A DNA stretch of 14,727 bases from Alphaproteobacteria bacterium (GTDB lineage: Bacteria > Pseudomonadota > Alphaproteobacteria > Puniceispirillales > UBA1172), in contig JALRFL010000120.1 of NCBI GenBank assembly GCA_023259875.1, forward strand, positions 1 through 14,727, given 5' to 3'. The notes under the pieces were generated by a model that did not search any database, had not been told where the DNA came from, and worked only from the letters and a program-made list of their open reading frames with translations. A program made the position numbers and the translations under genes. Positions 13,218 to 14,727 of the stretch are shown here, in pieces. Each line of letters starts with the position of its first letter. Position 1 is the first letter of the stretch.

Positions 13218-14727
<1,510 letters not shown>

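Overview
The window reads as ordinary alphaproteobacterial chromosome of moderate GC. The gene set and order point there: amiC-mrcA divergent from an RNase E with an acidic insert in its S1 domain and a C-terminal GWW motif; M48 peptidase, DsbA-like protein, aroQ, accB, accC, aat; then an opposing NDUFA12-like, MlaD-like and DUF2155 cluster; then a B12-dependent ribonucleotide reductase. A marine lineage such as SAR116 would fit, but that is a guess. I see no mobile element, phage gene, CRISPR array, tRNA, rRNA or toxin system.

Region 1 (1-1734, minus strand) is cell wall biology: the first 36 codons of penicillin-binding protein 1A at the left edge, with its own predicted promoter, and upstream of it a complete periplasmic N-acetylmuramoyl-L-alanine amidase. 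Region 2 (1735-2339) is a 605-base divergent intergenic region. It holds candidate promoters for amiC and rne, a C/G-rich array of degenerate ~11-bp repeats that also fits a G-quadruplex pattern, and a probable long rne leader. Region 3 (2340-4820) is rne. Its catalytic, 5'-sensor and zinc-link residues are all in place, and a disordered tail alternates basic and acidic blocks.

Region 4 holds a minus-strand PLP aminotransferase (4919-6088), convergent with rne, followed by a plus-strand run of envelope and metabolic genes (6196-11622): periplasmic M48 metallopeptidase with TPRs, membrane-anchored thiol-disulfide protein, type II dehydroquinase, biotin carboxyl carrier protein, biotin carboxylase and leucyl/phenylalanyl-tRNA-protein transferase. 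AccB and AccC together form the biotin half of acetyl-CoA carboxylase for fatty acid synthesis; AroQ serves the shikimate pathway; Aat serves the N-end rule.

Region 5 (11589-12810, minus strand) is a tight three-gene cluster: NDUFA12-like complex I protein, MlaD-like lipid-transport substrate-binding protein, and a DUF2155 periplasmic protein. The last gene overlaps aat tail to tail by 34 bases. Region 6 is an AT-rich intergenic region with a candidate pair of NrdR boxes upstream of nrdJ, which runs off the right edge.

I found no new multi-gene system. The items most worth a second look are the repeat array between amiC and rne, the candidate NrdR box pair, the uncharacterised NDUFA12/MlaD/DUF2155 cluster, and two substitutions at signature positions of AccC.
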